From: Symsagittifera roscoffensis
Taxonomy: Eukaryota > Xenacoelomorpha > Acoela > Convolutidae
Length of the DNA stretch: 64,000 nucleotides
Assembly: GCF_963678635.1 (NCBI RefSeq)
Contig: NC_087062.1
Location: 78,681,200 to 78,745,199 of the forward strand
Reading direction: 5' to 3'
Shown: piece by piece, positions 39,691 to 49,861 of the stretch
Position numbering within the stretch: position 1 is the stretch's first letter
Layout of the letters: every line of letters starts with the position of its first letter
Position numbers and translations under genes: made by a program
Notes under the pieces: model-generated
What the model saw: only the letters and a program-made list of their open reading frames with translations
Database searches by the model: none
Told to the model about the DNA's origin: nothing

Positions 39691-42600
39691 ATGGCCGATC
39701 GATACTGGAAGTCCATGCCATCGGCTCTGAAAAAGCCCACACTTGACGAACTGTACAGACGGCTGAGAGATCTGGATTACACTCAAGTGAACGAGAGAAT
39801 GGCAGTGATGCTGAACGCCATCCTACAATTGGAGGATGAGGGCGAGTGTCGAGAGTCTGCGACGGAGGCGGTCTTGATGGTAGGCTACACCACTGAAGGA
39901 GTGTCAGATCAAGCACAGACCAGATGGCTGTCCTGGAACGTGGATGGAGCGATAAGGGGGTTCGATTTGGCGAGGAACCCTGGTCTAAACAACAACACAG
40001 AGTATGGCGCGGGGGAATTCCCACTGCCGCCCAGACCATCAGTCAGGCCCGCGAGCCAGAGTACGAGTAAGGTGCCGTCGATGTCACGGGCACAGCAGAC
40101 GGGGGAGGCTTATCCGGACGTCAGTGCCATGAAAAAAGAGCTCGAGAGAACCCAGCGGGAGAAGAATAAGGCTAACCTCGACCGGGATCAAGCGGTGCTC
40201 GAGAGGGATCAAGCGCGAAGAGAATTGGACATAATGAAGGCGGAACGGCTGCAGGCAGAAAGGGTGCGGGAGAATGCCGCGAATTGTGAGCAGCTGAAGC
40301 AGGCTCTCGAGAGGGACCAAGCAAAACTTGAGAGGATCCAGCAACAACAGCGCGAGCTCGATATGCAAAAAGGGGCTAGGCCCAAAGAGCGGGTAGTGAC
40401 TGTCTCAAGGCCAGAGTCACGCATGGAGGTGGACGAAGCTCCTAGGTCAAAGGGACGATTCAACCTCGATCGTGCGGCGCAAGAGCATATGAATGAGGGG
40501 CTGGAGGTATGGATACCACCCGAATCAACGTCCTCCCTGCGTGGAATGGAGACTCAAGTAATACGACCATTGATGGACGTCGCGCTGCCTGGATACACAC
40601 CGAGTTCGACCCCAGGTAGTAGTGGCGGCTCGTCACGGCTGAAAGAGTTGCAGGAGAGGTTACAGCTGAGGAATCGCGAGAGTCCGGTAAGAGTGGATTT
40701 ACCCTCGACTTGGGGGGAACAGCCTGTCAGGAGTGTGATGATCTCGAGCTACAAGAAGAATACGGATGGGAGATATCGCAAGCACAATCGTATAGACTGG
40801 AATCCGGCGCAGAGAGAGAGAAGAGATTGCTTCCACGATGCGACCTGGGTGGAGTACTTCACGTATCCTCGAGTGCCTGAAGGCTCGGTTCACTTGATCA
40901 TTGGAGACAGCTTGCTGCGGGTGCTGACCCGGATCCAATCCCATTGGCAAACGGGAATCTTGAGCTTCGCCGGAGCCGCAACGCCGCAGATGTTGGCGAC
41001 TCTTGAGATGCTAGGGATGGTGAGCGTGTACACAGTCACCCTGATGATCGGGACGAATGATGTGTCAAGGGGGGAAGCGAGGAAGGTGACAAGGCTGCAT
41101 GAAAAGATGAGCTGCATTCTCGAGGAGATACGGATCCAGATGGACCCGTCCATTCTCACGGTGTGTACTGTTCCCTACAACATGGGAGCGGATCAACATG
41201 CGGTAGAGATGAATACGAAAGTGCGCAGCCTGAACGAAACAATCAGGAAGATTCATCAGAGGAGTGTCCTTCCCCTTAGGCTACTGGACGTGGCTGAACA
41301 AATGGAATTAACTTCTTTCCCTGACAATGCATCTGCGGATGGCATTCACTTTGACAGGCCCAGAGGGGTGGAATGGTTGAACGACGTCTTTCAAAAGCAT
41401 ATATGCGCGCTAGAGACGGATTTGCTGGAAACAGCACAGGTAACGTTCGGGCCACCCCCAAACCCGCCCTTCTTCAACCCGAGATCTTTGTCGAGTCGCT
41501 TGGGCGAGAGGGCCGATTCTAGAGATAGTGAGAGGAATAGCCGGGCCAAGTTGCCGAGCACCACGCCCATGGAAGCTGATGAAGTGACATCAGCTACTCC
41601 CCAGGGGTCGGTAATGTCCTCAGTGGTGGTTGCGGAGAAAAAGAGGTCAGAAAAGCCACTGGAGACCAGCAGACAGAAGTATGAGGAGAAGGTCAAGGAA
41701 CTGGATCTGGAAGACCTAGAGTGTAGACAGGAGCTAGCGAGGGCTTTGGGTCTTGAGCAAGTCTCACATGAAGACTTGGGGAAGCACAAGTGCGTGGACT
41801 GGTTGAAGGCTCATGAAACGCGTTTCTCGAGAGCGAAGTTGACAGAGACAGCAGACCTGAGTGGAATTCCCACTAGGTCGATGATGGGACCAATTAATTA
41901 CAGACCTCTCAAGTCCTTGGGGAGCCCAGGACTGGTGGTGGAGCCTCCCAAGCACCGGACCAGCATTGCCAGAATTAGAGTGGCCACTCCGGCACAGTTG
42001 AGAGTGGTCGACAAACTGATGAACCCAAGAGAGATGGAGTTACCAGACGCCGAATATGAAGGCGTAAAATTGGCCAATGACCCCCGATATGGAAAACCCT
42101 GTGGGCAGGCGCAACTGGCCAAAACCTTAGCGGTCTACGACAGAGCAGACCCAGCTGCAGCAAGGGTGGTGATCGTGGCAGGATCAGATTTCGAAGGTAC
42201 GTCTCCCAAGTTGTTCTGGCCAGAAACCCTGATATACACCTTGCCGGGTGCGGAATTGAACCAGATGTTGACCCTGGTAGTGGCAATAAAGTCAGAAATG
42301 CCCTGCGAACCTGAGTTACTGCTGTTTGCGGGGATGAACGATCATCTGCACGCAACGGGATTTCTTGAGCAGCTCAAGGGTGGTGAACCTACGCCAAAGA
42401 GGATCTGGGAGGCCATCCAGACCTTATTCGCGGCGATTAATGAAGTACAGGAGAATGTTGCCTCAAGATTCGGCGCCAAGACAAAGGTGGCGTTCACAAC
42501 ATCCCCCGGGTACTCGAGCATGCCGCTGGCTCTGCAATTCGTGTACGCGATCTTGATCCTGATCGCAGAGGGGAATGGGTGGCGTGTCCTGATGGCAGCT

Positions 42601-45600
42601 CCCAACCGAGAGTTGGAACCGACGAACTTGAGGCTGTGCAAGTCAGAACTCGCGGCAGCGTGGGCGGACGTCTCCCATGCATTGAGAGGCTTTCACGAGT
42701 TGGCTGATATCCTCATCGTATTGGACGAGATCCTCCTACTGGAAATATCTAACTTTGCCAGGCAACTCAAGCTCAGCCCGATCCTTAGGGACGATCACCC
42801 AGTGATAATTCACCTGACGGCTAGTCTGTGGTTTCGGGACATGGAGTTGACCATTACGAGCTCGACCAGCAGATCTAGAGGGCCAAACAACGAAAGGCAG
42901 AACGTGGCCACATCGGAAAAACAACTGGAGTCGATGGGGAATCGGTTGGCGCAAGAGGGAGGCAGATGGCCCTTCTTAAGCCCTAGGTTGGAAAATGCCA
43001 CGAGGAAAACAAGAGAGGATGCGCCGCCTCTGGTGAAGCAGATCTGGGAGTTTCTCGAGGAGCAACTGGGAAAAGCTGAGGAAAAGGGGATGACGGTTGG
43101 CAGGTTCGTCACGGCAGCCAATGAGGTCACGATTGGAGGATTTTGGAGAGAGCACGCGTGGGGTGAGCTGAAGACGAGGAGGGATCATGGGATTCTCGAG
43201 TTCTTGAGTCCTTGTTGGGGAAGAGAGTTCCTGACTGAGGTGTACAGCGCGAAGGAGACGATCTTTGATGCGTTTATACAGGAGATGTTGAATATGCCGA
43301 TCAGCCTGTTGCTGGCGCTGTACCTGGTCTACCCAAGATACTTATTTAATATGGGCCCTGCATACATGTTCAGTCGTGGTGTGGACACCCTCAGAATAGA
43401 TGGATACTTGACGTTGGTACTCCTGACCCACGGTGAACTGGCGTCATTTCACCGATTGATGAGGTATGGGGAGCCCCTGGCGATGGGAAGGACACACTCG
43501 AGTATTGAGACCTACTCGTACAAGTGTGCAGCCGGGCTGAGGACGCTGCTCGTGCAGTATCTACTGATGCAGAACAGGCACCTGACTGGCGAAGAAAAGA
43601 GCCCGAAGACCAGAGAGGAGTGGAGGAAAGTGAATGGAGGCATGCCCCTATTAACGGATCTATGCCTGGCCATGAGATCGGATCCCATGGGGATTATCCG
43701 GGGGCTGGGGGAGGTCGTGACTTGTATATATGGACCGGCTGTCACGTTTGCATTTCCAGATCCCTTGGTGACAGCTTACCGATACTCCGTGACCCACGTG
43801 AGCCTCATAAGCGTACTGGATGGAACGACACTGAACTGGTGCCAGCAAGAGGTGCTGAGGGCACAAATGAGCAACACGGTGCTCTTCGGAAAGGTAAAGG
43901 ATCCAGAGTTGATCGTGTACAATTTCCGAGGACAAATGCAGTGCCGGATGGGAGGCAAGCGCGAGGGCCCCATCGAAACTTACCCCAAGTTTTGGAACTT
44001 GAATCCCTTGGCAGCCAATGGACAAGAAATCTTGAGAATCCCTGCATGGACAAAAAGTTTCGAGTTGGTGAAAAAGGAGCTGGAAGCGATATTGGAGAGA
44101 GAAGCCCTACCGACGAGCATTCCCGAGTTCCCCATAGTGAGGAGAATGACCCTAGGGATGAACGGTTCCCTGGTTGTCCCATCCTCCTACGCAAGAACCG
44201 CAACTGAAGAACGGCAGAAGGAGTTTACTGACGGCTGGGATTCGCTCTTCATCGGCTATACTGCAGCAATTTATTTCCATACTAGCGATGTGAAGATAAA
44301 CTCATGGACGACTCAAGCCAAGAAGATCAGAGGGTCGATGCCCCCTAAATTCGACGTGCAAGATACCTTGAGAGTACTTAAGCGGGCAGGCCTAGAGAAC
44401 CAGCGGCCGGTATGGGACGACGGCAGGATGATAGTAGAAGAAGGGCATGTAGCACTGAAAGCAGACGCGATGCTATTTGCCACAAGGAAGTACCGGGCAC
44501 CTTACGGACTTGAGCTGATGGAGCGTATTAGAGAAGGAGAGAAGTTAGATGCAGCAGGTCCATTGTACGTGGCACTGACAAAAGGTGAGGCGACGAGTTC
44601 AGCGACACCATCACCCCTTCCAGTAGACATCCCTGGGGATAAAAAGAGTGGCACCGTGGCAGATCGATTCAAGAGGATCTTTGAGAGAAGGGAAGCAGAG
44701 TCAGGAGACGAAAGCATGGATGAAACCCTCAGTGAGGTAGGAGAGGATATGGAAGTGGGAAACACACCAGAGCAAAAGCCAACGGAAGTGGAATTCACAG
44801 CGCAGGAATTGTTGAAAGACCTGAGTGAAGAAAACTGGGCAGATACTCCCACGCCACCTTTGACCTCGTCCCCTCGCAAGTACCCGGAAATGTCGTTGAC
44901 AAGCGAGAATCCCAACATGGGAATGATCTTCTTGAGTACGGAGAGGAGGGAGAAGAATACCTTCGAAGGAAACAAAGACGCCTTCCTGGGCACTCTGGAT
45001 GGAGATGCTTGGCAAAAGTTCTTGAGCGAATTCAGTCGAGAAGTGGATGAAGACACCACGTTGGATAATTTCAAAGAAGAACTGTGGGACACGGTGGTGA
45101 AGTTTGGTGAACCTGTCCTGGTGGGGACGGGTTTAGAAGAGAAAGCTAGAGTGGAACTACTGAACAAAATGGTCGAGTTGAGGAAGTCAAGAAAGACCAG
45201 AGAAGACAAATGTAAAGACAGCTCTACTCCGAAACAGAAAACTGACAATAAAATAATTAAGTGTGCAAGGGGGGATAAGGTAGGAACTAGTAATATGATT
45301 AAAAGTACTAATATCCTTAAGGCTCGAGCAGGGGGGAGACAAGAGTTGGCTGGAGAAAAGGAAGTTGAATCAGTGATGATACCAATGACGCCCCCAAGCA
45401 AAGACGTGAGGTCTCGCAAGAGGAAGAGAGACGTGGAGGGAATGGGCAGTCCTTCAGCTGACGCGGTCTCGGAAAAAGACTTGAGAGAGACGGCTCCCAT
45501 GGTTCTGGCGCGATGGAAAACGGCAGCCTACAAGAGTAGCTACGAACCGAGGAAACTGCTCGACATAGAAAAAGAAATGGAGAATCCCACTAGTTCCGTG

Positions 45601-48534
45601 ACGGAGGAGGATTTCAAACCTCAAAGAATAAAAATGAAGCGAGGTTCGACGAGCGGGCAGACCTGGGAAGTAGATGTTGGCAAAGAGTGGGTCTCAAGTG
45701 AACATCAAGCTGTCGGGAAGCAAGTGACCAGTGATCCACTTGAGAAAAGTAAAACCAGAAACACCTCCCGACCATGGTGGATAGCTCTCGAGACATTGAA
45801 GGAGATGGAAGGCTGTTTGAAGAAGTTGAACAGTGGAGTGGCTCGCAAACGATACAGCTGGGCCACCCAGCAGAAGGCCGAGGTCAACAAGATAGAGTTG
45901 GCAAACCAGCTGAAGAGATCCTGGCAGAACTTGTTGAAGGATCATTTTGAAGAGGCGATGAGGACATCCTCATCGGCACCACCACTGATGGCGAATCCCT
46001 TTATCAGGACTGCAGGACAACTGATGTTCGCGTGGAGCCTGTTGGGGATAGAGCTGGAAACGCTGACTTCATACGACAAGTTGAAGCTGGGAGGAAAGAA
46101 TCTAGAGATATACCGAATGTTGATGCAGCACATTGCCAAGGACAACTCAGGCTTGAGTCTGGCAAGGAGGAAGGATGCAACCTGTTTCTTGAGGTGGACG
46201 ATGTCGATGATGACTGACAGTACCATCCTAGCATGTCATCAGAAAGCAGTCGCAAGCAAGACGTTGGAAAAGAGAGTCTCCACAGTCATCTTGAATGTGT
46301 ATCAGAGCACTGGGATAGAGAGGGAGGATGGTTCTAGGCAATCTCTGGAGAACCATAGGAAGTTGGATGAGATACGGAGGTTCTACAACAAGAAGTTCGA
46401 AGAGGAGCACGACGTTCACCGCAACCTGGCTTCGTCAGGGGAGTACTTGAAACTCAACAGAAAGGGAGAGTACCAATATGTTTCTGGAGTAATGGGAATG
46501 GCGTACAACCCCTTCTTGGACCTGGAAGCTGGAGGAGCCAACAGAAATTATGAAGTGGCGGAGCTGTTGAAGTTCTGGACAGAGAAGATAGTGGAGATAG
46601 ACGTTGTGGAGAGAGAGAGACCTAGCCTGGGTCTGGTTCTTGAGGGGATGCCGGGAGTGATAAGTGTGCCACGCTCAAGTAAAAGAGTGGAGCTAAGAAT
46701 GGGTGATGGGAGTGGCGTGTTGATCACGAACCTGGGAGTGGTATGGAAATTACTCAGACCTTCCTGGTGTCCACATCCCCATGCAAGTATGATTGAGGAA
46801 GTCACTGAGCGAGTGAGATTGGCACCGACAGAGGATGAGGACTTGGCGATCTTGAGCATAGTACACAAACTGATCTTGCCTCAGGTGAAAGAATCAAGTG
46901 AGGTGACAAGTGGAACAGAGCCGGTGAGGAGGATGGAGCCGGGCAGTTGTCTTGATTCGACATGCAGTAACGGCGAACATATTTGTGATGGACGATCATG
47001 CGTCAGGATACAATCTTTCCAGAAAGAGGACCTCACTACCTGGTTTGAAGATATCACTGAAAGGGAGAAGAGTGAGGTACAGATAGTGGCTGAATGTTAC
47101 GCGAGGACCACCGTGAACCTAGCGACAGCTTTGGGATTCTTCTCAAGAATGTGCAGTCTCCAGTCACTGGAGAGGCTAGAGTCAGAACATCACCTGGTGA
47201 CCGCGTTAAGCGTGGAATCATGGCCCGGAGTGCTACAAGTGAACCAGAAGCACATCAAGAGTTGGAAGATCGGACTCGAGGCAGAGATGGGATTCCCCAT
47301 GAGCGAAGCCTATGGATTGCCTCTAAATGCAAAATCCCTAGTGGGATCAGTGTTGGCTAACCTATGTGGGAGCCACTATCCACTACACATGGCGATGGTG
47401 GAGGTGTCCAGCCAGAGGGTGATGATAGACAAAGCCTTCTCAGTGCCCAAGTGCGTGAGACTAGCTCGGATGTCACACCACTCACACAAGCTATTGAGGA
47501 AGATCCGAGGAGCAGTACCAAAGGAGCAAAGAGATGACTTGAGTGAAATCTGGGGTGAAGAACTTCTAGGCTTGGAGAGCGAAAATACAAGTGATCATGG
47601 GAAGCAGAACGTGGTGGGGAAACCCGCAGTAGGTGCTTCAAGCTCGGAAGAAGTCGACGTGGTGCATGAGAAAATGATGGAACTTGAGCCTCTCTTAGAA
47701 GCTTCGGGAGAACGCAACCTTAGAAGCATCGACCTCACGCATGGGGATTGTCCATGCCATTGTCTGGCGCAGACAGTATGGTACCCGGACCGCGCCAATC
47801 TCTGTCTGATCTGGGACGTAGAAGAAATTAAGTCGCTAGGACTACCGGAGTATCGACAAAAGGTGACCATCTTAGTGGTAAGCACGATGCTGGCTCTGAG
47901 ATGGATTGAGGAGAACATAGCGAAGTATAGAGAATCGAGAGCGCCAACAGCTGAATCGATTTATGCGATAGATTACAGCAGGAGACTGGAGTTGTTCGAG
48001 ACTGCATGCAAGGTATTCAACATACCAGTGCAAGTCAGACACATATGGAGCCGCCTGAGATTCTTTCCTTGGTTTCGTGCGACGTTAACATCCTGGTTGT
48101 ATGCAGTGACAAAGGACCACATGAGGAAACATCAGAAGGAATATCGACAATTCCAAGCTGAAATAGGGCCAGATGCCTTTAAGAGACCTCTGCTAACCCA
48201 TCGAAACGCAATCACGGCGGGGTGGAAAGGAGTAGGCAGAATATCCAGAGACAATTCTAGAGCGAGGGAAACGATACTGGAGGAGGACCTGGCGAGGAAT
48301 GTGAGCTTGAGTCTTCATAACTCCTTCTGCTTGAACCGGGAGTCGAAGGTGAAAGGCCTACCAAGTCAATTGAAAAGGTTGCAAGAGCAGAGAGAGTGGA
48401 TGCGAGCCTATGAACAGCTGAAGGCCTGGGAGGAAATTGTGATTAGCTCCGATGACGAGGAGGCACTATTGGAACAAATTACAGTGCCAAGAACACCGGT
48501 ATCAGGTACCTCGAAGGCGAAGAACATGAGGTGA
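39691..48534 (+). CDS. Copy B ORF2: giant protein with SGNH hydrolase domain
   Basis: About 2947 codons. I chose ATG 39691 (MADRYWK) because it aligns with the copy A start and because the upstream extension to 39616 lies in a tandem repeat. In order: helical N-terminus (~1-80); coiled coil (~150-240); SGNH/GDSL hydrolase ~400-570 with GDS (Ser407), GTND (Asn456) and DGIH (Asp550, His553); linker; second SGNH-like domain ~740-1010 (GSDF, GMNDH); then long regions without known relatives, a basic RSRKRKRD stretch near 1909, a Cys/His patch near 2430 and the CHCLAQT block near 2690. No signal peptide is seen, and the scattered hydrophobic helices are not convincing membrane spans, so it does not look like an envelope protein. 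Esterase domains are known in ORF1 of CR1-like LINEs; a role in RNP or membrane handling is only inference. Confidence 0.9.
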   Translation: MADRYWKSMPSALKKPTLDELYRRLRDLDYTQVNERMAVMLNAILQLEDEGECRESATEAVLMVGYTTEGVSDQAQTRWLSWNVDGAIRGFDLARNPGLNNNTEYGAGEFPLPPRPSVRPASQSTSKVPSMSRAQQTGEAYPDVSAMKKELERTQREKNKANLDRDQAVLERDQARRELDIMKAERLQAERVRENAANCEQLKQALERDQAKLERIQQQQRELDMQKGARPKERVVTVSRPESRMEVDEAPRSKGRFNLDRAAQEHMNEGLEVWIPPESTSSLRGMETQVIRPLMDVALPGYTPSSTPGSSGGSSRLKELQERLQLRNRESPVRVDLPSTWGEQPVRSVMISSYKKNTDGRYRKHNRIDWNPAQRERRDCFHDATWVEYFTYPRVPEGSVHLIIGDSLLRVLTRIQSHWQTGILSFAGAATPQMLATLEMLGMVSVYTVTLMIGTNDVSRGEARKVTRLHEKMSCILEEIRIQMDPSILTVCTVPYNMGADQHAVEMNTKVRSLNETIRKIHQRSVLPLRLLDVAEQMELTSFPDNASADGIHFDRPRGVEWLNDVFQKHICALETDLLETAQVTFGPPPNPPFFNPRSLSSRLGERADSRDSERNSRAKLPSTTPMEADEVTSATPQGSVMSSVVVAEKKRSEKPLETSRQKYEEKVKELDLEDLECRQELARALGLEQVSHEDLGKHKCVDWLKAHETRFSRAKLTETADLSGIPTRSMMGPINYRPLKSLGSPGLVVEPPKHRTSIARIRVATPAQLRVVDKLMNPREMELPDAEYEGVKLANDPRYGKPCGQAQLAKTLAVYDRADPAAARVVIVAGSDFEGTSPKLFWPETLIYTLPGAELNQMLTLVVAIKSEMPCEPELLLFAGMNDHLHATGFLEQLKGGEPTPKRIWEAIQTLFAAINEVQENVASRFGAKTKVAFTTSPGYSSMPLALQFVYAILILIAEGNGWRVLMAAPNRELEPTNLRLCKSELAAAWADVSHALRGFHELADILIVLDEILLLEISNFARQLKLSPILRDDHPVIIHLTASLWFRDMELTITSSTSRSRGPNNERQNVATSEKQLESMGNRLAQEGGRWPFLSPRLENATRKTREDAPPLVKQIWEFLEEQLGKAEEKGMTVGRFVTAANEVTIGGFWREHAWGELKTRRDHGILEFLSPCWGREFLTEVYSAKETIFDAFIQEMLNMPISLLLALYLVYPRYLFNMGPAYMFSRGVDTLRIDGYLTLVLLTHGELASFHRLMRYGEPLAMGRTHSSIETYSYKCAAGLRTLLVQYLLMQNRHLTGEEKSPKTREEWRKVNGGMPLLTDLCLAMRSDPMGIIRGLGEVVTCIYGPAVTFAFPDPLVTAYRYSVTHVSLISVLDGTTLNWCQQEVLRAQMSNTVLFGKVKDPELIVYNFRGQMQCRMGGKREGPIETYPKFWNLNPLAANGQEILRIPAWTKSFELVKKELEAILEREALPTSIPEFPIVRRMTLGMNGSLVVPSSYARTATEERQKEFTDGWDSLFIGYTAAIYFHTSDVKINSWTTQAKKIRGSMPPKFDVQDTLRVLKRAGLENQRPVWDDGRMIVEEGHVALKADAMLFATRKYRAPYGLELMERIREGEKLDAAGPLYVALTKGEATSSATPSPLPVDIPGDKKSGTVADRFKRIFERREAESGDESMDETLSEVGEDMEVGNTPEQKPTEVEFTAQELLKDLSEENWADTPTPPLTSSPRKYPEMSLTSENPNMGMIFLSTERREKNTFEGNKDAFLGTLDGDAWQKFLSEFSREVDEDTTLDNFKEELWDTVVKFGEPVLVGTGLEEKARVELLNKMVELRKSRKTREDKCKDSSTPKQKTDNKIIKCARGDKVGTSNMIKSTNILKARAGGRQELAGEKEVESVMIPMTPPSKDVRSRKRKRDVEGMGSPSADAVSEKDLRETAPMVLARWKTAAYKSSYEPRKLLDIEKEMENPTSSVTEEDFKPQRIKMKRGSTSGQTWEVDVGKEWVSSEHQAVGKQVTSDPLEKSKTRNTSRPWWIALETLKEMEGCLKKLNSGVARKRYSWATQQKAEVNKIELANQLKRSWQNLLKDHFEEAMRTSSSAPPLMANPFIRTAGQLMFAWSLLGIELETLTSYDKLKLGGKNLEIYRMLMQHIAKDNSGLSLARRKDATCFLRWTMSMMTDSTILACHQKAVASKTLEKRVSTVILNVYQSTGIEREDGSRQSLENHRKLDEIRRFYNKKFEEEHDVHRNLASSGEYLKLNRKGEYQYVSGVMGMAYNPFLDLEAGGANRNYEVAELLKFWTEKIVEIDVVERERPSLGLVLEGMPGVISVPRSSKRVELRMGDGSGVLITNLGVVWKLLRPSWCPHPHASMIEEVTERVRLAPTEDEDLAILSIVHKLILPQVKESSEVTSGTEPVRRMEPGSCLDSTCSNGEHICDGRSCVRIQSFQKEDLTTWFEDITEREKSEVQIVAECYARTTVNLATALGFFSRMCSLQSLERLESEHHLVTALSVESWPGVLQVNQKHIKSWKIGLEAEMGFPMSEAYGLPLNAKSLVGSVLANLCGSHYPLHMAMVEVSSQRVMIDKAFSVPKCVRLARMSHHSHKLLRKIRGAVPKEQRDDLSEIWGEELLGLESENTSDHGKQNVVGKPAVGASSSEEVDVVHEKMMELEPLLEASGERNLRSIDLTHGDCPCHCLAQTVWYPDRANLCLIWDVEEIKSLGLPEYRQKVTILVVSTMLALRWIEENIAKYRESRAPTAESIYAIDYSRRLELFETACKVFNIPVQVRHIWSRLRFFPWFRATLTSWLYAVTKDHMRKHQKEYRQFQAEIGPDAFKRPLLTHRNAITAGWKGVGRISRDNSRARETILEEDLARNVSLSLHNSFCLNRESKVKGLPSQLKRLQEQREWMRAYEQLKAWEEIVISSDDEEALLEQITVPRTPVSGTSKAKNMR
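40876..41400 (+). other. SGNH/GDSL esterase domain in ORF2
   Basis: VHLIIGDSLLRVL gives block I with nucleophile Ser407; SFAGAATPQM is a plausible block II Gly region; LMIGTNDVSR gives block III with Asn456; ASADGIHFDRPRGVEWLND gives block V with Asp550 and His553. All catalytic positions expected for an active SGNH hydrolase are present in B. The substrate is unknown. Confidence 0.9.
41900..42720 (+). other. Second, degenerate SGNH-like domain in ORF2
   Basis: VVIVAGSDFEG stands where a block I GDS would be and LLLFAGMNDHLHATG where block III GxND would be, followed by alternating hydrophobic strands (KVAFTTSPGYSSMPLALQF, WRVLMAAPN). Copy A shows IVASSDY and VVAGSNDHL. The nucleophile block is altered in both, so it is probably a non-catalytic relative. 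It is a fold inference from motif spacing only. Confidence 0.4.
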
Positions 48535-48974
48535 GCCAGTGGCTCGAAAGGAAATTCTAGAGTCTTGAGTCTTGAGAGGGAGGGGGCTTGAGTGTGAACT
48601 TGGATAAAATCTGGGTTCACGGAAAAGAAATTTTAGACGAATAAGATATTGTTATTAATATGATAGATCTAGTATATAAATCAAATTGATGCATGACAAT
48701 TCTCTGACTGAAATAGGACAAAAGAAATTTTAAAAATTACCAGCTTAAAAAGCGGGGATTCAAGGGTGCAGGTGTGTGCAGATTTTGATTGCTGTTTAGC
48801 GGTAGTGTGAAAATTTTAAATGGTCGTGAATTTTGCAAGGTAGATAAGCTTAAGTTCGATGCAAACTTCTGTAAATGACCACTGGCACTGTATCTTGAGC
48901 AACACTCGGTTCTCTGGGACTTATTGGCAGATGACAACACACGATGAGGACATCGATCTCGAGTCCGGGGAGTA
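48535..48974 (+). other. Copy B 3' untranslated region and polypurine tract
   Basis: 440 bp, AT-rich, no gene. It ends in GAGTCCGGGGAGTA directly before the LTR start; GGGGAGTA is the likely polypurine tract that primes plus-strand DNA. Its core GTCCGGGGAGT is repeated inside ORF1 at 38600-38610. Confidence 0.75.
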
Positions 48975-49861
48975 TGTGCCAGTCGGTCATGTCTAGGGGT
49001 TTGACCTTGAGAAATACGCAATTTTGGAGTGAAATTTTAATTTTGCAAAATTCGAATTGAGCATGTCATGCTCGATTTTCTCGAACCAACTGAAAATGAA
49101 AAAGTCAAAAATCAGAACACCCGAATTGACAATTGCGGGAAACTACTCAAGAAGAAGGCAGGAAATTGCTATTCGCAATTTCTCGATACGAAATATCAAG
49201 AGGGTAGAGCTGTCTTGTCCTGAAAACAGGAGAATCAAACACGGACTTGAGACAGAACAATTATTCGAATGGAAAGGAGTGGACTTTGAATGGAAGAGTG
49301 GACAACTCGAGTGTCCAAAGGGTTCATTCAGAGACTTTGATTCTAGAGAAAAAACTTACTTCTGTTATTGAAACTAATTGGCCTTAAAACTTATTTAGTT
49401 ATATTAGTTAATTCTCAAGCTGCTCATCTTGAACTTACTCCTCATACTCAAGTGCGTCGATATGTAAGTTCCAATTTAAATTTCTCGAGTGTATTTTATG
49501 ATAGTTATGTTGAGATAAGGCGAGTTTTAGGTTGATCCATCTGAAATGGATCAAAGTTCCACTGTCCAATAAAAAGTAACTAAGCGGATTGTTCCGACCC
49601 GGTTTTTAACGGCGTTCATGTATTTTGGGTATCTCGAGACCTAAGTATGGGGACGTTTTTATTTCTAGAGTGGGGGGGTATTTTGGTAGTGGCCTTTAAG
49701 CTGTAATGGGTTCCAGTCTCATGTCGCAAGCGAACCGAATTGGCTCCGACCGTTCTTGAGGCGGAAAAACACAAGAGATAGTGTCCCTGACTCTTGAGCC
49801 AATGGTTATAGGGCCTATTTTTCTTAAGCCTCATATGTGACTAAAGTAGGCGACTGTTACA
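48975..49861 (+). repeat. Copy B 3' LTR
   Basis: 887 bp, same length and ends as the 5' LTR, five differences by eye (49113, 49128, 49154, 49203, 49323). It contains the second copy of the 104-codon frame (49057-49371) and AATAAA at 49568-49573. Only six bases (CAAATT) follow before the gap. Confidence 0.95.

Larger units (their letters stand above)
27216..49861 (+). mobile_element. Copy B: intact giant Ty3/gypsy-type LTR retrotransposon with two ORFs
   Basis: 22,646 bp from TG to CA between two 887-bp LTRs offset by exactly 21,759 bases. Internal order: primer-binding site, 2.3-kb leader with minisatellite, ORF1 (2933 codons), 476-bp spacer, ORF2 (~2947 codons), 440-bp 3' region, polypurine tract. 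Both ORFs are open and the LTRs differ at five positions by eye, so the copy is young and may be active. Pol order (PR-RT-RH-INT) places it in the Ty3/gypsy group. It differs from usual members by its size, the C-terminal macro domain and the giant second ORF. Flanks do not show a matching target-site duplication (TTAGG on the left, CAAAT on the right). Confidence 0.93.

Noticed and set aside
39691-48534. ORF2 as a retroviral envelope gene
   Set aside because: Position after pol fits, but no signal peptide, no convincing transmembrane anchor and no glycoprotein features are visible; an esterase and unknown intracellular-looking domains are present instead.
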